In this document: positions 22,737 to 31,454 of the stretch, piece after piece | Numbering within the stretch: the first letter of the stretch is position 1 | Layout of the letters: each line of letters starts with the position of its first letter | NCBI GenBank assembly: GCA_018333955.1 | Contig: JAGXSD010000012.1 | Span: 1-32,092 of the forward strand | DNA: 32,092 nt | Source of the DNA: Erysipelotrichia bacterium | GTDB taxonomy: Bacteria > Bacillota_I > Bacilli_A > Erysipelotrichales > Erysipelotrichaceae | Direction of reading: 5' to 3' | Notes under the pieces: generated by a model | Told to the model about the DNA's origin: nothing | What the model saw: only the letters and a program-made list of their open reading frames with translations | Database searches by the model: none | Made by a program: the position numbers and the translations under genes

Positions 22737-23864
22737 ATTTTTTAGTAACAGTGAATGAACAACACGATCCATACATGATGATAGATTCTCTTTGGCATGC
22801 AATTTCGCAATACTGAAATCAATGGGCTCAGGATTAATACTATGAATAGCACTGATTCCTTCATCAAACACCAAATCAATGCCTTCTCCAATTGCTCCAA
22901 CAATCGCAATTACAGGGATGTTGTGTTTTTTTGCACGTCTTCCAACGCCTACCGGAACTTTTCCACGTAAGGTTTGAGAATCAATTTTCCCCTCTCCCGT
23001 AAAAACAAGATCCGCATCCTGAATCAAAGTATCAAACTTAACCACATCAAGAATCGTTTCAATCCCCATCTGTAAGGTACTTCCAAAGAAAGCGACCATT
23101 CCAGCACCCATACCGCCAGCCGCACCACCTCCTGGTAATTCAGAAACATCCTCATGACACCATAACTGAATCATTGATGCAAGGTGTTTTAATCCTTCAT
23201 CAAGTTCAAGAACCATGTTTGAATCTGCTCCTTTTTGTGGTGAAAAGACATGTGCAGCACCAGTAAGTCCATAGAGAGGATTATCAATATCGCACATCGT
23301 AATAATATCTATTCCAAGAAGTCTTTGTTTAGCTTTAGATGTATCGATACGAGTGATATTTTTCAATGTTTTCCCAACCGGAATAAAACTTTGTCCATTT
23401 TGATCAAAGAACTCAACACCACACGCAGCAGCAGCTCCACAACCACCATCATTTGTACAAGAACCACCTAAACCGACAATGATTGTTTGTGCTCCATGAT
23501 TAATCGCATCAAGAATAAGCTCACCAACCCCATATGTCGTTGTTTGACTAGGATTTGGACGGTCCGCAACAAGTGGTAATCCTGCCGCTGCAGCCATTTC
23601 AATAATCGCAATATCCTCACCACTTCGACCATAGAATGATTCCATGGGTTCAAAATAAGGATTAAACACGCGACAGAGCATCTTCTCTCCCCCAAGGGCT
23701 GATAAAAAAGCATCAACACTTCCCTCACCACCATCCGCAACTGGAATGGTGATGACTTCACATTCTGGGAGGTGTTTGTTTATTTGTTCCTTCATAATCT
23801 CACACACAGAAGCAGAACTTAAGGTCCCCTTAAATGAATCTGGAATGCATACTATCTTTTTCAT
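22722..23864 (-). CDS. Glycerate kinase (GlxK/GarK family)
   Basis: 380 residues, full length. It phosphorylates D-glycerate using ATP (2-phosphoglycerate in the bacterial GarK class), feeding lower glycolysis. Family marks: start MKKIVCIPDSFKGTLSSASV, then PVADGGEGSVDAFL, GLGGSCTNDGGCGAAAACG, LPGGGAAGGMGAG and FTGEGKIDSQTLRGKVPVG. It is 33 nt downstream of the GntP permease with a GAGGAGGG ribosome site, so the two are one operon. The CdaR-type regulator and DsrE-like gene lie upstream. The stop codon sits inside the terminator palindrome. Confidence 0.95.
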   Translation of the reverse strand: MKKIVCIPDSFKGTLSSASVCEIMKEQINKHLPECEVITIPVADGGEGSVDAFLSALGGEKMLCRVFNPYFEPMESFYGRSGEDIAIIEMAAAAGLPLVADRPNPSQTTTYGVGELILDAINHGAQTIIVGLGGSCTNDGGCGAAAACGVEFFDQNGQSFIPVGKTLKNITRIDTSKAKQRLLGIDIITMCDIDNPLYGLTGAAHVFSPQKGADSNMVLELDEGLKHLASMIQLWCHEDVSELPGGGAAGGMGAGMVAFFGSTLQMGIETILDVVKFDTLIQDADLVFTGEGKIDSQTLRGKVPVGVGRRAKKHNIPVIAIVGAIGEGIDLVFDEGISAIHSINPEPIDFSIAKLHAKENLSSCMDRVVHSLLLKNKVSS

Positions 23865-23897
23865 ATTTCCCTCCTCATGTGTGAAGTTAACAATATT

Positions 23898-25307
23898 TTA
23901 TAAGAATAAAGATAAAGCGAAGATAGATACCATTGCGGCAATACCCATCACTAAAGTTACTGCAGTTTGAGTCAAGTAGCCTTCTTCAGCTTTCATTTGA
24001 CCAAAGTTAGTAACCACCCAGAAATAACTATCGTTCGCATGGGATACTGTCATCGATCCAGCACCAATAGCCATGACCGCAAGGGCTGCAAGGACTGGAG
24101 TATTTAAGCCTAATGCAACCATGAGTGAATCAGTCGCTGCATAACTTCCTAAGATTCCCGCAGTCGTTACGATTGCGACTGTTGAGGAACCTTGTGCAGT
24201 TTTTAAGATAGCAGAAATTAAGAATGGGAAGAAGATACCCACACCGGCAATCACAGCCGCGTTAGCGCGAATGTATTCCACAAAACCTGCAGAGGCAATG
24301 ACACGCCCTAATACACCACCCGCTGCGGTCACAAATAAGATTGGCCCAACGATTTTTAGAGTATCATTTGTTAATCCATTAAACTCATCTTTTTTGCCAC
24401 TCGCAAATAATAAGACGATACCAAAGAGAAGCCCTACTGTTAATGCAATGACAGGATTTCCTAAGAAACGAATGATCGGAATTAATTGACCTGTCATTTT
24501 TAAAGCTACTACAACTGAACTTAAAGCCATAAGTAGAATAGGAACTACAATTGGTGCTAACGCATTAAATCCATTTGGAAGTTTACCATATTCCGCAACA
24601 AGTTGTTCGTAAGTTTGAGAAACTAATGTATTATCATCATCTTCAACAGTCTTGACTTTTTTACCAATCATCTTCGCAAAGAAGTACGCTGCAAGTAATG
24701 TAGGGATAGAGACTAATGCGCCCATCCCCATCACAAGGATTAGATTATCCGCAAGACCTGCAGAACCAGCTGCTGCAATCGGGCCTGGGGTTGGAGGAAT
24801 TAACACGTGAGATGCATATAAACCTGCAGATAATGCAACGGTCATTGCCACACTAGAAGCTTGAGTTTTACGACGCAAAGCTTTACGAATTGGATCAAGA
24901 ATAACAAAACCACTATCACAGAATACTGGAATTGAAACAATCCATCCCATAATCATAATCGCTAACTCTGGATTTTTCTTTCCAACGAGCTTAACGACCA
25001 AATCCGCAAGTTTAATAGCCGCTCCAGTACGCTCCAGTAATGTTCCTACTAAAGCTCCTAGAATAATAACAATCCCAATACTTGAGAATGTTCCACTAAA
25101 ACCTGCACCAATGATGGTTGCAATACCTTGACGTGCAGGCGTTGTGTCAGTCGCTGCGATGTCAATGAGTGGAATACCGACGATGATAGCCAAAACTAAA
25201 GATGTTCCCATAATGGCTAAGAATGGGTGAAGTTTGAATTTCGAAATTGCTAAAATCATGACAATGATGGCAATGACGAAGGTGACGATTAATGGAATAC
25301 CAGTCAT
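23898..25307 (-). CDS. GntP-family permease
   Basis: 469 residues, about 12-14 membrane segments. Family features include CDSGFVILDPIRKALRRK, LYASHVLIPPTPGPIAAAG and a C-terminal GAGSMTVSHANDSYFWV. GntP carriers import gluconate and related sugar acids with protons; beside glycerate kinase and a CdaR-type regulator, glycerate is the most likely substrate here (context inference). The start is supported by AAAGGAGAACGAGT before ATG. Upstream lie a TATAAT box, a 16-bp palindrome and an inverted pair of cre-like sequences, so the gntP-glxK unit probably has its own regulated promoter. Confidence 0.94.
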   Translation of the reverse strand: MTGIPLIVTFVIAIIVMILAISKFKLHPFLAIMGTSLVLAIIVGIPLIDIAATDTTPARQGIATIIGAGFSGTFSSIGIVIILGALVGTLLERTGAAIKLADLVVKLVGKKNPELAIMIMGWIVSIPVFCDSGFVILDPIRKALRRKTQASSVAMTVALSAGLYASHVLIPPTPGPIAAAGSAGLADNLILVMGMGALVSIPTLLAAYFFAKMIGKKVKTVEDDDNTLVSQTYEQLVAEYGKLPNGFNALAPIVVPILLMALSSVVVALKMTGQLIPIIRFLGNPVIALTVGLLFGIVLLFASGKKDEFNGLTNDTLKIVGPILFVTAAGGVLGRVIASAGFVEYIRANAAVIAGVGIFFPFLISAILKTAQGSSTVAIVTTAGILGSYAATDSLMVALGLNTPVLAALAVMAIGAGSMTVSHANDSYFWVVTNFGQMKAEEGYLTQTAVTLVMGIAAMVSIFALSLFL

Positions 25308-25322
25308 ACTCGTTCTCCTTTA

Positions 25323-25338
25323 AACACCTATAGGTGTT
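25323..25338. promoter_or_regulatory. 16-bp palindrome in the gntP leader
   Basis: AACACCTATAGGTGTT is a perfect palindrome lying between the predicted start point (near 25343) and the gntP ribosome site. It is a candidate repressor operator at about +5 to +20. Confidence 0.5.
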
Positions 25339-25349
25339 CACTTTATTTC

Positions 25350-25408
25350 ATTATAAGAAATGAATGCGCTTACTTATATAGTCCAAGAAACAATTGTAAG
25401 CGCTCTAT
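25350..25408 (-). promoter_or_regulatory. gntP promoter with inverted cre-like sites
   Basis: Minus-strand TATAAT at 25350-25355 with a poor -35. ATGAATGCGCTTACT (25360-25374) and TTGTAAGCGCTCTAT (25394-25408) each miss the CcpA cre consensus WTGNAANCGNWNNCW by one base. They share GCGCTTAC/GTAAGCGC as an inverted pair 22 bp apart. CcpA control or a CdaR dyad are both possible. Confidence 0.5.
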
Positions 25409-25417
25409 TTTGTCATC

Positions 25418-25448
25418 GAAAACAAAAACATGAGTTTATCTCATGTTT
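25418..25448 (-). terminator. Terminator after the DsrE-like gene
   Basis: Minus strand: AAACATGAG and CTCATGTTT pair over 9 bp with a 5-nt loop, then TTGTTTT. It separates the cdaR-dsrE unit from gntP-glxK. Confidence 0.8.
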
Positions 25449-25453
25449 CAATT

Positions 25454-25774
25454 TTAAAAAGTAAGTGTCTTATCAGCCCATTCAATCATATTCAAACAAT
25501 CCATCATCGTGCTTATAGGACACATATTACTTCCTTCCATCAGGCGTGATTTTAAGCAAGTTCCACAGGCAAGGATTTCTCCACTAGACTCAAAAAACAG
25601 TCTCACCTGATTCGCAACATCAAATTGTCCCTCACTCAACGTCTCAATTTCAACCCCTGCTCCCATTAAAAAAACTTTCACTTCGTGTCCTGCCTTGCTG
25701 GATGTATTCGCAAGTCTCATTGCATTCCAAGATTTCTCAGCATCATTAGTTTCGATGATTATTCCAAGTTTCAT
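25454..25774 (-). CDS. DsrE-family sulfur-carrier-like protein
   Basis: 106 residues. The N-terminus MKLGIIIETNDAEKSWNAMRLA and the segment HEVKVFLMGAGVE match the DsrE/DsrF Rossmann-like fold. ACGTCLKSR gives a CxxC at 70-73, with Cys70 near the place of the active cysteine of DsrE-type proteins; Cys85 and Cys93 follow. DsrE proteins carry persulfide sulfur or serve as small redox partners. It lies 49 nt after cdaR, with AAAAGGAG upstream, and before gntP. A role in glycerate use is not evident, so it may only share transcription. Confidence 0.85.
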   Translation of the reverse strand: MKLGIIIETNDAEKSWNAMRLANTSSKAGHEVKVFLMGAGVEIETLSEGQFDVANQVRLFFESSGEILACGTCLKSRLMEGSNMCPISTMMDCLNMIEWADKTLTF

Positions 25775-25823
25775 AGCGACTCCTTTTCACACTATTATAA
25801 AACTAATTAGGTTACAAATAATT

Positions 25824-26960
25824 CTATAATGACTTAAAGAAAACGATTGCTAGAGTATATAGTGGAATGGCACTAAAATGTCGTGGATCGTGTCCCGTAA
25901 TCTCTGTAAGTTTGTTTAATTTATACTGAAGCGTGTTCTTATGAATAAATAAATGAGATGCAGCCTGGGTTAATGAACCATTAAAAGCATATAGTACTTC
26001 ACACAATTGTAACGCTTCTTTAATGTCATCCATACTCGCAAAATTAAACAGTTTATCAATAAATTCTTGTCGTAAAGGTGAAGAAATCTCAGAAAGTAAT
26101 AACTCAAGTTGTAAATCCTGATATCCCATGATGGGTTGAGTTGGCATACTTAAAGCTGCATTAAGGGCCTTCTTTGCTTGAATATAATGATGATGTGCTT
26201 GAGTATAGTCGAAGGTAGAGGCATCAAATCCAAACCTTACTTCCCATTCATAATTACCTTTAATCGTATCTCTAACCTTCTTACACAATGATTTAATTTG
26301 ATCATCATTTGAATCTAGTATTAAAAAAACATGCCGTGTTCCGATTCTAAGAGCATACGTTTTATGATGATCACACATGGCTTGCTTCAAATAGCGTGTA
26401 GCCTGATCAAGTTGAACTTGTTGACGCATCTTATCGGCGTGCTCTTGATCAAGAAAACTAGCCATAACAATTCTTCGTGGTGTTTTAATCATCACCCCTA
26501 AAGAATGAGCGGTATCAAGAAAGTTTGGTTCATGAGCTGTATGAGCATGCATCAACCAATTTTCTAAGAAACGGGAAACCATCTTCTCTTCTTGAGCTTT
26601 TGCTTGTTTTACATTCTCATCACGGATATACATTTGGGTAAACTTGCGGATAATCTCACCATACTTCTCAACTCGCTCTTTATCACCTGTAATGCCAATG
26701 ACCCCGACAATATCATTATCAACAACGATAGGTAGATTAACTCCTCGCTTTGATCCTGGATATTCATCATCAGATTCAATGACAATATAGGGTAAGTTTT
26801 CATCAATGAGTTTCTTTGCACCCATGTGAAGACTTCCAATACGATTTGGGTCACTTGATGCGATAATCACTCCTTCTTGATTAATAAAATTGATATGTTG
26901 AGAAAGAATCGTACTCAATTCTTCCACCATCTGCATTGCGAATGTTGTCGATAGATTCAT
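25824..26960 (-). CDS. CdaR-family sugar-diacid/glycerate regulator
   Basis: 378 residues. The N-terminal diacid recognition domain (about 1-135) has the typical INQEGVIIASSDPNRIGSLH, SKRGVNLPIVV and GVIGITGDKERVEKYGEIIRKFTQ. The C-terminal PucR-type helix-turn-helix (about 318-378) has the FNGSLTQAASHLFIHKNTLQYKLNKL pattern. CdaR is an activator of glycerate, glucarate and galactarate genes and responds to sugar acids such as glycerate. It lies upstream of dsrE, gntP and the glycerate kinase on the same strand, so control of gntP-glxK is expected. The start has a GAGGAT site 6 nt upstream. Confidence 0.93.
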   Translation of the reverse strand: MNLSTTFAMQMVEELSTILSQHINFINQEGVIIASSDPNRIGSLHMGAKKLIDENLPYIVIESDDEYPGSKRGVNLPIVVDNDIVGVIGITGDKERVEKYGEIIRKFTQMYIRDENVKQAKAQEEKMVSRFLENWLMHAHTAHEPNFLDTAHSLGVMIKTPRRIVMASFLDQEHADKMRQQVQLDQATRYLKQAMCDHHKTYALRIGTRHVFLILDSNDDQIKSLCKKVRDTIKGNYEWEVRFGFDASTFDYTQAHHHYIQAKKALNAALSMPTQPIMGYQDLQLELLLSEISSPLRQEFIDKLFNFASMDDIKEALQLCEVLYAFNGSLTQAASHLFIHKNTLQYKLNKLTEITGHDPRHFSAIPLYTLAIVFFKSL

Positions 26961-27024
26961 AAATCATCCTCACTATTGCTTTCAATGTATCATATTCTTG
27001 AATTAGAAATAAAGAGAAAATAAA

Positions 27025-27057
27025 CCAAAACAAAAGCATCAAAAAGATTTGATGCTT
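27025..27057 (-). terminator. Terminator after the UPF0316 gene
   Basis: Minus strand: AAGCATCAAA and TTTGATGCTT form a perfect 10-bp stem with a 4-nt loop, followed by TTGTTTTG. Confidence 0.8.
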
Positions 27058-27063
27058 CCAGTC

Positions 27064-27696
27064 CTATAAATTAGACTTTGGTTTAAAAAGTTCTTTGAAT
27101 TCTTCTACTAGTGTATTCAATAGTTTTTTTATACCCTTAAGATGCTGATTCTGCAGTAAAAACTGTGAAGGAATCCTTTGGGCATTCCTTTTCATCAACT
27201 GCTCGATATATCCACCTTTAAATCGAGTTGGTTCATAGGCAATAATAAATGCATGAGGTTCAAAGGACTCAATGATATCAAACAAATCCTTCTCAATCGA
27301 TCGCTTAGTGAGGATATCTAGCATATAACGTGTTCCTTCACGTCCATCGCCTTGAAAGACAGTGACTCCAAATCCATAGGATCGAAGTGAATTAATTAAT
27401 TCTTGATTTTCTTGTTTAATATTCACTTGCACACTACGATATCCAATAGCTATTCTATCTTCGATTTTTATTCCAACAATAAGACCTAAAGAGAAGCCTA
27501 AAGCATACACGACCATAGCCAAAGTCGATTGATCACCGGTTAAAACTAAGGCTAATCCAAAGACATAGATAATGGCTTCCAGAAATCCAAAGAAGGCCGT
27601 CAATAGTGTAAGTTTCTTAACCATACTTATCGTTCTTAAGGCAAGCATAGGAACATAACATAGTTGTAGAATCAAAATTAGAATAATATGATTCAT
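27064..27696 (-). CDS. UPF0316 membrane protein (DUF5698 plus DUF2179, YebE type)
   Basis: 210 residues. Three membrane segments lie in the first 80 residues (about 4-23, 31-53 and 60-78), with LALRTISMVKK between. A soluble DUF2179 domain (about 110-165) follows, with YGFGVTVFQGDGREGTRYMLDILTKR. This is the UPF0316/YebE arrangement of Bacillota; function unknown, and DUF2179 is a ferredoxin-like domain thought to bind a small ligand. A basic C-terminal tail extends beyond the usual end. It has its own terminator. It lies downstream of purH on the same strand, and B. subtilis yebE also lies close to the pur genes (from memory). Confidence 0.88.
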   Translation of the reverse strand: MNHIILILILQLCYVPMLALRTISMVKKLTLLTAFFGFLEAIIYVFGLALVLTGDQSTLAMVVYALGFSLGLIVGIKIEDRIAIGYRSVQVNIKQENQELINSLRSYGFGVTVFQGDGREGTRYMLDILTKRSIEKDLFDIIESFEPHAFIIAYEPTRFKGGYIEQLMKRNAQRIPSQFLLQNQHLKGIKKLLNTLVEEFKELFKPKSNL

Positions 27697-27760
27697 AAAT
27701 ACCTCCTTAGTTTCTTTCTACTTTAACAAATTACACCTTCTTTGACAAATTCACTCCATT

Positions 27761-27780
27761 AAAAATCTCAAGGCCTAAGA
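27761..27780 (-). terminator. Weak terminator after purH
   Basis: Minus strand: TCTTA and TGAGA pair over 5 bp around GGCCT, followed by TTTTT. The stem is short, so read-through into the UPF0316 gene is likely. Confidence 0.35.
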
Positions 27781-27802
27781 GGTGGATATGATAACATTCT
27801 CA

Positions 27803-29326
27803 TTATCCATGTTTGAAATGACGCGTTCCTGTGAAAATCATGGCTATGTTGTTTTTCTTGCATGCTTCGATACTAAGTTCATCTTTAATTGAACCACCAG
27901 GTTGAATTATGGTCTTGATATGATAAGAAGCAGCTAATTCAACGGTGTCAGGCATTGGAAAGAATGCATCAGAAGCTAATACTGCTCCTTGAGCTTTTTC
28001 TTGCGCCATTTCTAGTGCAATCTTTGCTGCCCCAACTCGATTACTTTGCCCACCTCCAATTCCTAGTGTCATGCCATTTTTCGCAATGACGATTGCATTG
28101 CTTTGTACATGCTTACATACTTTCATCGCAAAAATACAATCATGTATTGTTGAAACATCAACGCTACCCACCACAACATTCATATTGGATTGATCAAGTT
28201 CAATGTGATCTTTAGTTTGCATTAAGATTCCACCATTAACACTTGAAAAAGTCATATTTGAATCTTTTTCATAGGTTGAGTTTGTCTTTATAAGTCTTAC
28301 ATTCGCTTTTTGGGTAAGTATAGCCATAGCTTCAGTTGAAAATGAAGGTGCACAAATCACTTCTAGAAATATTTGACTGAGTTGATGTGCAATAGGTGCA
28401 TCGACTTCTTGATTAAAGGCGACAACCCCTCCAAATATGCTCACTTTATCACCTTCATAAGCTTTTTGCCAAGCCTCTAGTAATGTATCCGCAATACCAA
28501 CACCACAAGGATTGGTATGTTTAACTGCCACACAACATGGTTGATTAAACTCAGCTAAGATTTGTAAAGCTGCGTGACTATCTTGAATATTGTTATAAGA
28601 AAGTGCTTTACCATGTAGTTTTTCTGAGTTCACAATTGAATTTGGTTCAATCCAAGCAGATCTATAAAATGCAGCGTTTTGATGAGGATTCTCACCATAG
28701 CGTAAATCCATGACTTTAGTGTATGAGAGAGTGAGTGTTTTAGGAAATATCTCTTGATTCAGCGTTTGCGCAATCAAACTATCATATGAAGCCGTGTGTT
28801 TGAATGCCTTTGAAGCCATCTCTTTTCTAAACTCTAAGGACGTTTCATGAGTTTGATTGAGTTCATGAATGAGTCGATCATAATCATTCACATCACAAAG
28901 GACACAAACATCGTGATAGTTTTTTGCGGCTGCTCTTAATAGAGTGGGTCCACCTATATCAATGTTTTCAATCATGTCTTCATAAGACTTCTTGGAATCT
29001 TTTATTGTTTCTTCAAATGGATATAAGTTCACAATCACATAATCAATAGGTTTAATACTGTGTTGTGTAATAGTTTTCTGATGATTGATATCATCTCTTT
29101 TAAATAATATCCCTCCCGCTATCATGGGATGTAATGTTTTAACACGTCCATCAAGCATCTCAGGGAAATGAGTAACCTCCTCTATGGATGTTACATTAAA
29201 TCCATGAGATTTTAAATATGCGAATGTCCCACCTGTTGAAATAAGTTCAATCTGATGTGAGGTGAGGTGTTTTGCCAGGTATATCAAATGAGTTTTATCA
29301 CTTACACTTATTAATGCACGTTTCAT
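27803..29326 (-). CDS. purH: Bifunctional AICAR formyltransferase/IMP cyclohydrolase
   Basis: 507 residues, full length. It carries out the last two steps of IMP synthesis: formylation of AICAR by 10-formyl-tetrahydrofolate, then ring closure. The N-terminal MGS-like cyclohydrolase domain has KRALISVSDKT, STGGTFAYLKSHG, RVKTLHPMIAGGILF and IDYVIVNLYPFEETI. The transformylase domain has LRYGENPHQNAAFY, AVKHTNPCGVGIA with the catalytic Lys-His, and IGGGQSNRVGAAKIAL. It has its own AGGAG start site. No other pur genes are present, so it appears as a single-gene unit. A weak hairpin follows. Confidence 0.97.
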   Translation of the reverse strand: MKRALISVSDKTHLIYLAKHLTSHQIELISTGGTFAYLKSHGFNVTSIEEVTHFPEMLDGRVKTLHPMIAGGILFKRDDINHQKTITQHSIKPIDYVIVNLYPFEETIKDSKKSYEDMIENIDIGGPTLLRAAAKNYHDVCVLCDVNDYDRLIHELNQTHETSLEFRKEMASKAFKHTASYDSLIAQTLNQEIFPKTLTLSYTKVMDLRYGENPHQNAAFYRSAWIEPNSIVNSEKLHGKALSYNNIQDSHAALQILAEFNQPCCVAVKHTNPCGVGIADTLLEAWQKAYEGDKVSIFGGVVAFNQEVDAPIAHQLSQIFLEVICAPSFSTEAMAILTQKANVRLIKTNSTYEKDSNMTFSSVNGGILMQTKDHIELDQSNMNVVVGSVDVSTIHDCIFAMKVCKHVQSNAIVIAKNGMTLGIGGGQSNRVGAAKIALEMAQEKAQGAVLASDAFFPMPDTVELAASYHIKTIIQPGGSIKDELSIEACKKNNIAMIFTGTRHFKHG

Positions 29327-29375
29327 GTTTAGCTCCTAAATCAGTTTTATAGTGTTAATTATCGCACATCATTTC

Positions 29376-29405
29376 ATTTAAAAACCACCATTGCTCTTGG
29401 TGGTT
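29376..29405 (-). terminator. Terminator after the OFA transporter gene
   Basis: Minus strand: AACCACCA and TGGTGGTT pair over 8 bp with a 7-nt loop, then TTTAAAT. It lies 22 nt past the transporter stop. Confidence 0.8.
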
Positions 29406-29427
29406 GTAAATTTGAAATAAGCTTTCC

Positions 29428-30636
29428 TTATTGTTTTTGAAAGAAAAATATGGTGCTTACGATTCCAATGACACAAACTGCTAAAACATACCAGAATATC
29501 AACTGAATTTGATTAAACACACTTAGAATACTCCCTGATGTGAGTACCCCTAAGATAGCTCCAACACCATATGCTGTAAAGATCACTCCATAATTTTGAC
29601 TGTAATTTTTCAATCCATACAGCTTCATGGTCGCAGTTGGAGCAATAGCTAGCCAACCTCCCAAGTTGAACCAAAAGATGATAAAGGACATTGAGAATAT
29701 CAACGGATTATTTTCCCCAAAAAACAACATCAAGAGGGCGGCACTGGCAATCAAACTAAACGATATCATCATTGCACTGGCAATACTTAATCGATCGCTA
29801 ATCCATCCAAATAACGGTCTCCCACCTCCATTAAACATGGCAAAGATAGCCATCCATTGACTGATGTGTACAACCTCCATTCCAACATACTGTGTTCCTA
29901 TATTGGCTGTTAAGCCTATAAGCGTTAATCCGATCATGGTCCCTAAAATGAAGTTGAAGTATAGTCCTTTAAAGCTATTTTGAGACATCATTGCCTTAGT
30001 GTCTAAATCAAGTGATATTGTATTAATATTTACTTTTGGTTGGAAATTGATAATTTCCTCATGGTTAGGAAATCGAATTGGAAAAACTAAGATTGGAAGT
30101 AAAAGTATAAAACTCACTCCTAAAACTAAGAAGGCTTGCATCACTCCAAATAATTGTATCAATTGACTTGCAAGAGGTGCAGTAATCAAAGGTGATAAAC
30201 CAAACCCAACAATAACACATCCTACGGCAAGTCCCTTCTTATCAGGAAACCATTTTGCGACCACAGCCATAGGAACGCCATACATCACCCCTACACCAGC
30301 TCCACTTAGCACACCATAAGTTATGGTGAAAAGCAAAATATTGTATGTGAAGGATGAAAAAATCCAACCTAACGCAACCAACAATCCTCCTCCAAGCAGT
30401 AGTATTTTAGGATGAACTTGTTGAATGAATTTCCCTGTTATCAACATAAAAATGGCATAAGATGCTAAGGCAACCATGTATGGGTATCCACTGATGGCTG
30501 TATTAACATTAAATACCACTTCAATTGCAACTCTAAAAACACTGTATGAATACACAGTGCCAATCATAAGCATAATCAGTAAACCCAATATTACAAACTT
30601 CCAACGTGAAAGTGTTAATTGTCTATTTAATATCAT
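29428..30636 (-). CDS. OFA-family MFS transporter (oxalate/formate-antiporter-like)
   Basis: 402 residues with 12 predicted membrane segments. The start (LGLLIMLMIGTVYSYSVFRVAIE), LSGAGVGVMYGVPMAVVAKWFPDKKGLAVG after segment 4 and GGGRPLFGWISDRLSIA in the second half are typical of OFA carriers, which exchange small carboxylates such as oxalate, formate or pyruvate. The window encodes pyruvate formate-lyase, so formate or another small acid is plausible, but the genes are far apart and substrate is not shown. The ribosome site (TAGGAG) is 10-11 nt from the ATG, longer than ideal. Single-gene unit with its own terminator. Confidence 0.9.
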   Translation of the reverse strand: MILNRQLTLSRWKFVILGLLIMLMIGTVYSYSVFRVAIEVVFNVNTAISGYPYMVALASYAIFMLITGKFIQQVHPKILLLGGGLLVALGWIFSSFTYNILLFTITYGVLSGAGVGVMYGVPMAVVAKWFPDKKGLAVGCVIVGFGLSPLITAPLASQLIQLFGVMQAFLVLGVSFILLLPILVFPIRFPNHEEIINFQPKVNINTISLDLDTKAMMSQNSFKGLYFNFILGTMIGLTLIGLTANIGTQYVGMEVVHISQWMAIFAMFNGGGRPLFGWISDRLSIASAMMISFSLIASAALLMLFFGENNPLIFSMSFIIFWFNLGGWLAIAPTATMKLYGLKNYSQNYGVIFTAYGVGAILGVLTSGSILSVFNQIQLIFWYVLAVCVIGIVSTIFFFQKQ

Positions 30637-30743
30637 TGATGATACTCTCCTAGTGTTGGTGAATCCAAAATACTTTGAAGTTCAATGGATTAACTTGACC
30701 TATTTTAACACAAATATTCTAAAAAAGTAAAAATACTATCTAT

Positions 30744-30769
30744 AAAAAAAGGCTGTTTTATCAGCCTTT
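30744..30769 (-). terminator. Terminator of the F420/NADP reductase-like gene
   Basis: Minus strand: AAAGGCTG and CAGCCTTT pair over 8 bp with a 6-nt loop, followed by seven T. Its 5' arm begins within the stop codon. Confidence 0.85.
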
Positions 30770-31328
30770 ATTTAACAAGTCTAAATCCACCGGTCCAACT
30801 TATTTGTTCACGAATTGCGAGTGTGATTTGCAAAAATCCAATAGCTTCTAATTCACGTGATCTTTTTAATGAGCCTGCATCCATCATCACTAATCCAGAG
30901 CCAGTGAATGCTTGTGCCAAAGTTGCTTTAGCTTGATCATCATCTGAAGCCATAAGTACAGTGATTGCTTCATCACTTGCTAATGTCCCTGCAAAGTTCG
31001 TATTAAAAGCTTTGACTACTTTTGAATCAGGTAGCATTTGTGCAAGAAGTTGTGAAGCTGAACTATCAGCATCCACCACAAGTCCATCCATAGTTGTAAA
31101 GTTTACAGGATTTGTAATATCCACAACAACTTTCCCTTTGAGAAATTCTTTATATTTCTCCACAATACTATGAATCGCACCATATGGCACCGCAAGTATC
31201 ACAATTTCTCCTAATGTTGTGGCAGTGTCCTGTGCTGATACAAAAGTATAACTTTGATTGGATTTTTGTAGACGAGATGCAATAGCTTGAGCCATATTGC
31301 CTTGACCAAATAATGTAATGTTGTTCAT
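30768..31328 (-). CDS. NADPH-dependent F420 reductase-like oxidoreductase
   Basis: 186 residues, short for the family. A Rossmann start NNITLFGQGNMAQAIASRL gives the nucleotide-binding loop GxGxMA; VILAVPYGAI, VVVDITNPVNF and KVVKAFNTNFAGTL are the marks of the F420-dependent NADP oxidoreductase fold. Most bacteria of this type lack F420, so it is probably an NAD(P)-dependent reductase of unknown substrate. It has a good AAAGGG site and is divergent from an HxlR regulator; such pairs often respond to electrophile, quinone or redox stress. Single-gene unit ending in a strong terminator. Confidence 0.9.
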   Translation of the reverse strand: MNNITLFGQGNMAQAIASRLQKSNQSYTFVSAQDTATTLGEIVILAVPYGAIHSIVEKYKEFLKGKVVVDITNPVNFTTMDGLVVDADSSASQLLAQMLPDSKVVKAFNTNFAGTLASDEAITVLMASDDDQAKATLAQAFTGSGLVMMDAGSLKRSRELEAIGFLQITLAIREQISWTGGFRLVK

Positions 31329-31385
31329 ATAAACCCTTTCTTAATGATGCTTGCGTTTAATGTAGCATCTGATATAATATTAACA

Positions 31386-31408
31386 GTACTAACTATTATG
31401 TAAAGTAC
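31386..31408. promoter_or_regulatory. Inverted repeat proximal to the reductase gene
   Basis: GTACT and AGTAC arms enclose 13 bp. TACT/AGTA dyads are typical of HxlR/YodB-type operators. It lies between the divergent starts, over the likely reductase promoter. Confidence 0.5.
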
Positions 31409-31423
31409 GCACTATTTTGTATT

Positions 31424-31445
31424 ATAGTATACATAATGATACTAT
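31424..31445. promoter_or_regulatory. Inverted repeat before hxlR
   Basis: ATAGTAT and ATACTAT are perfect 7-bp arms 8 bp apart. The right arm touches the GGAGG ribosome site of the HxlR gene, so binding would repress its own gene. Confidence 0.6.
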
Positions 31446-31454
31446 GGAGGATTT

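Noticed and set aside
30476-30730. Plus-strand frame across the start of the OFA gene
   Set aside because: No ribosome site; it overlaps the OFA coding start and its promoter region.
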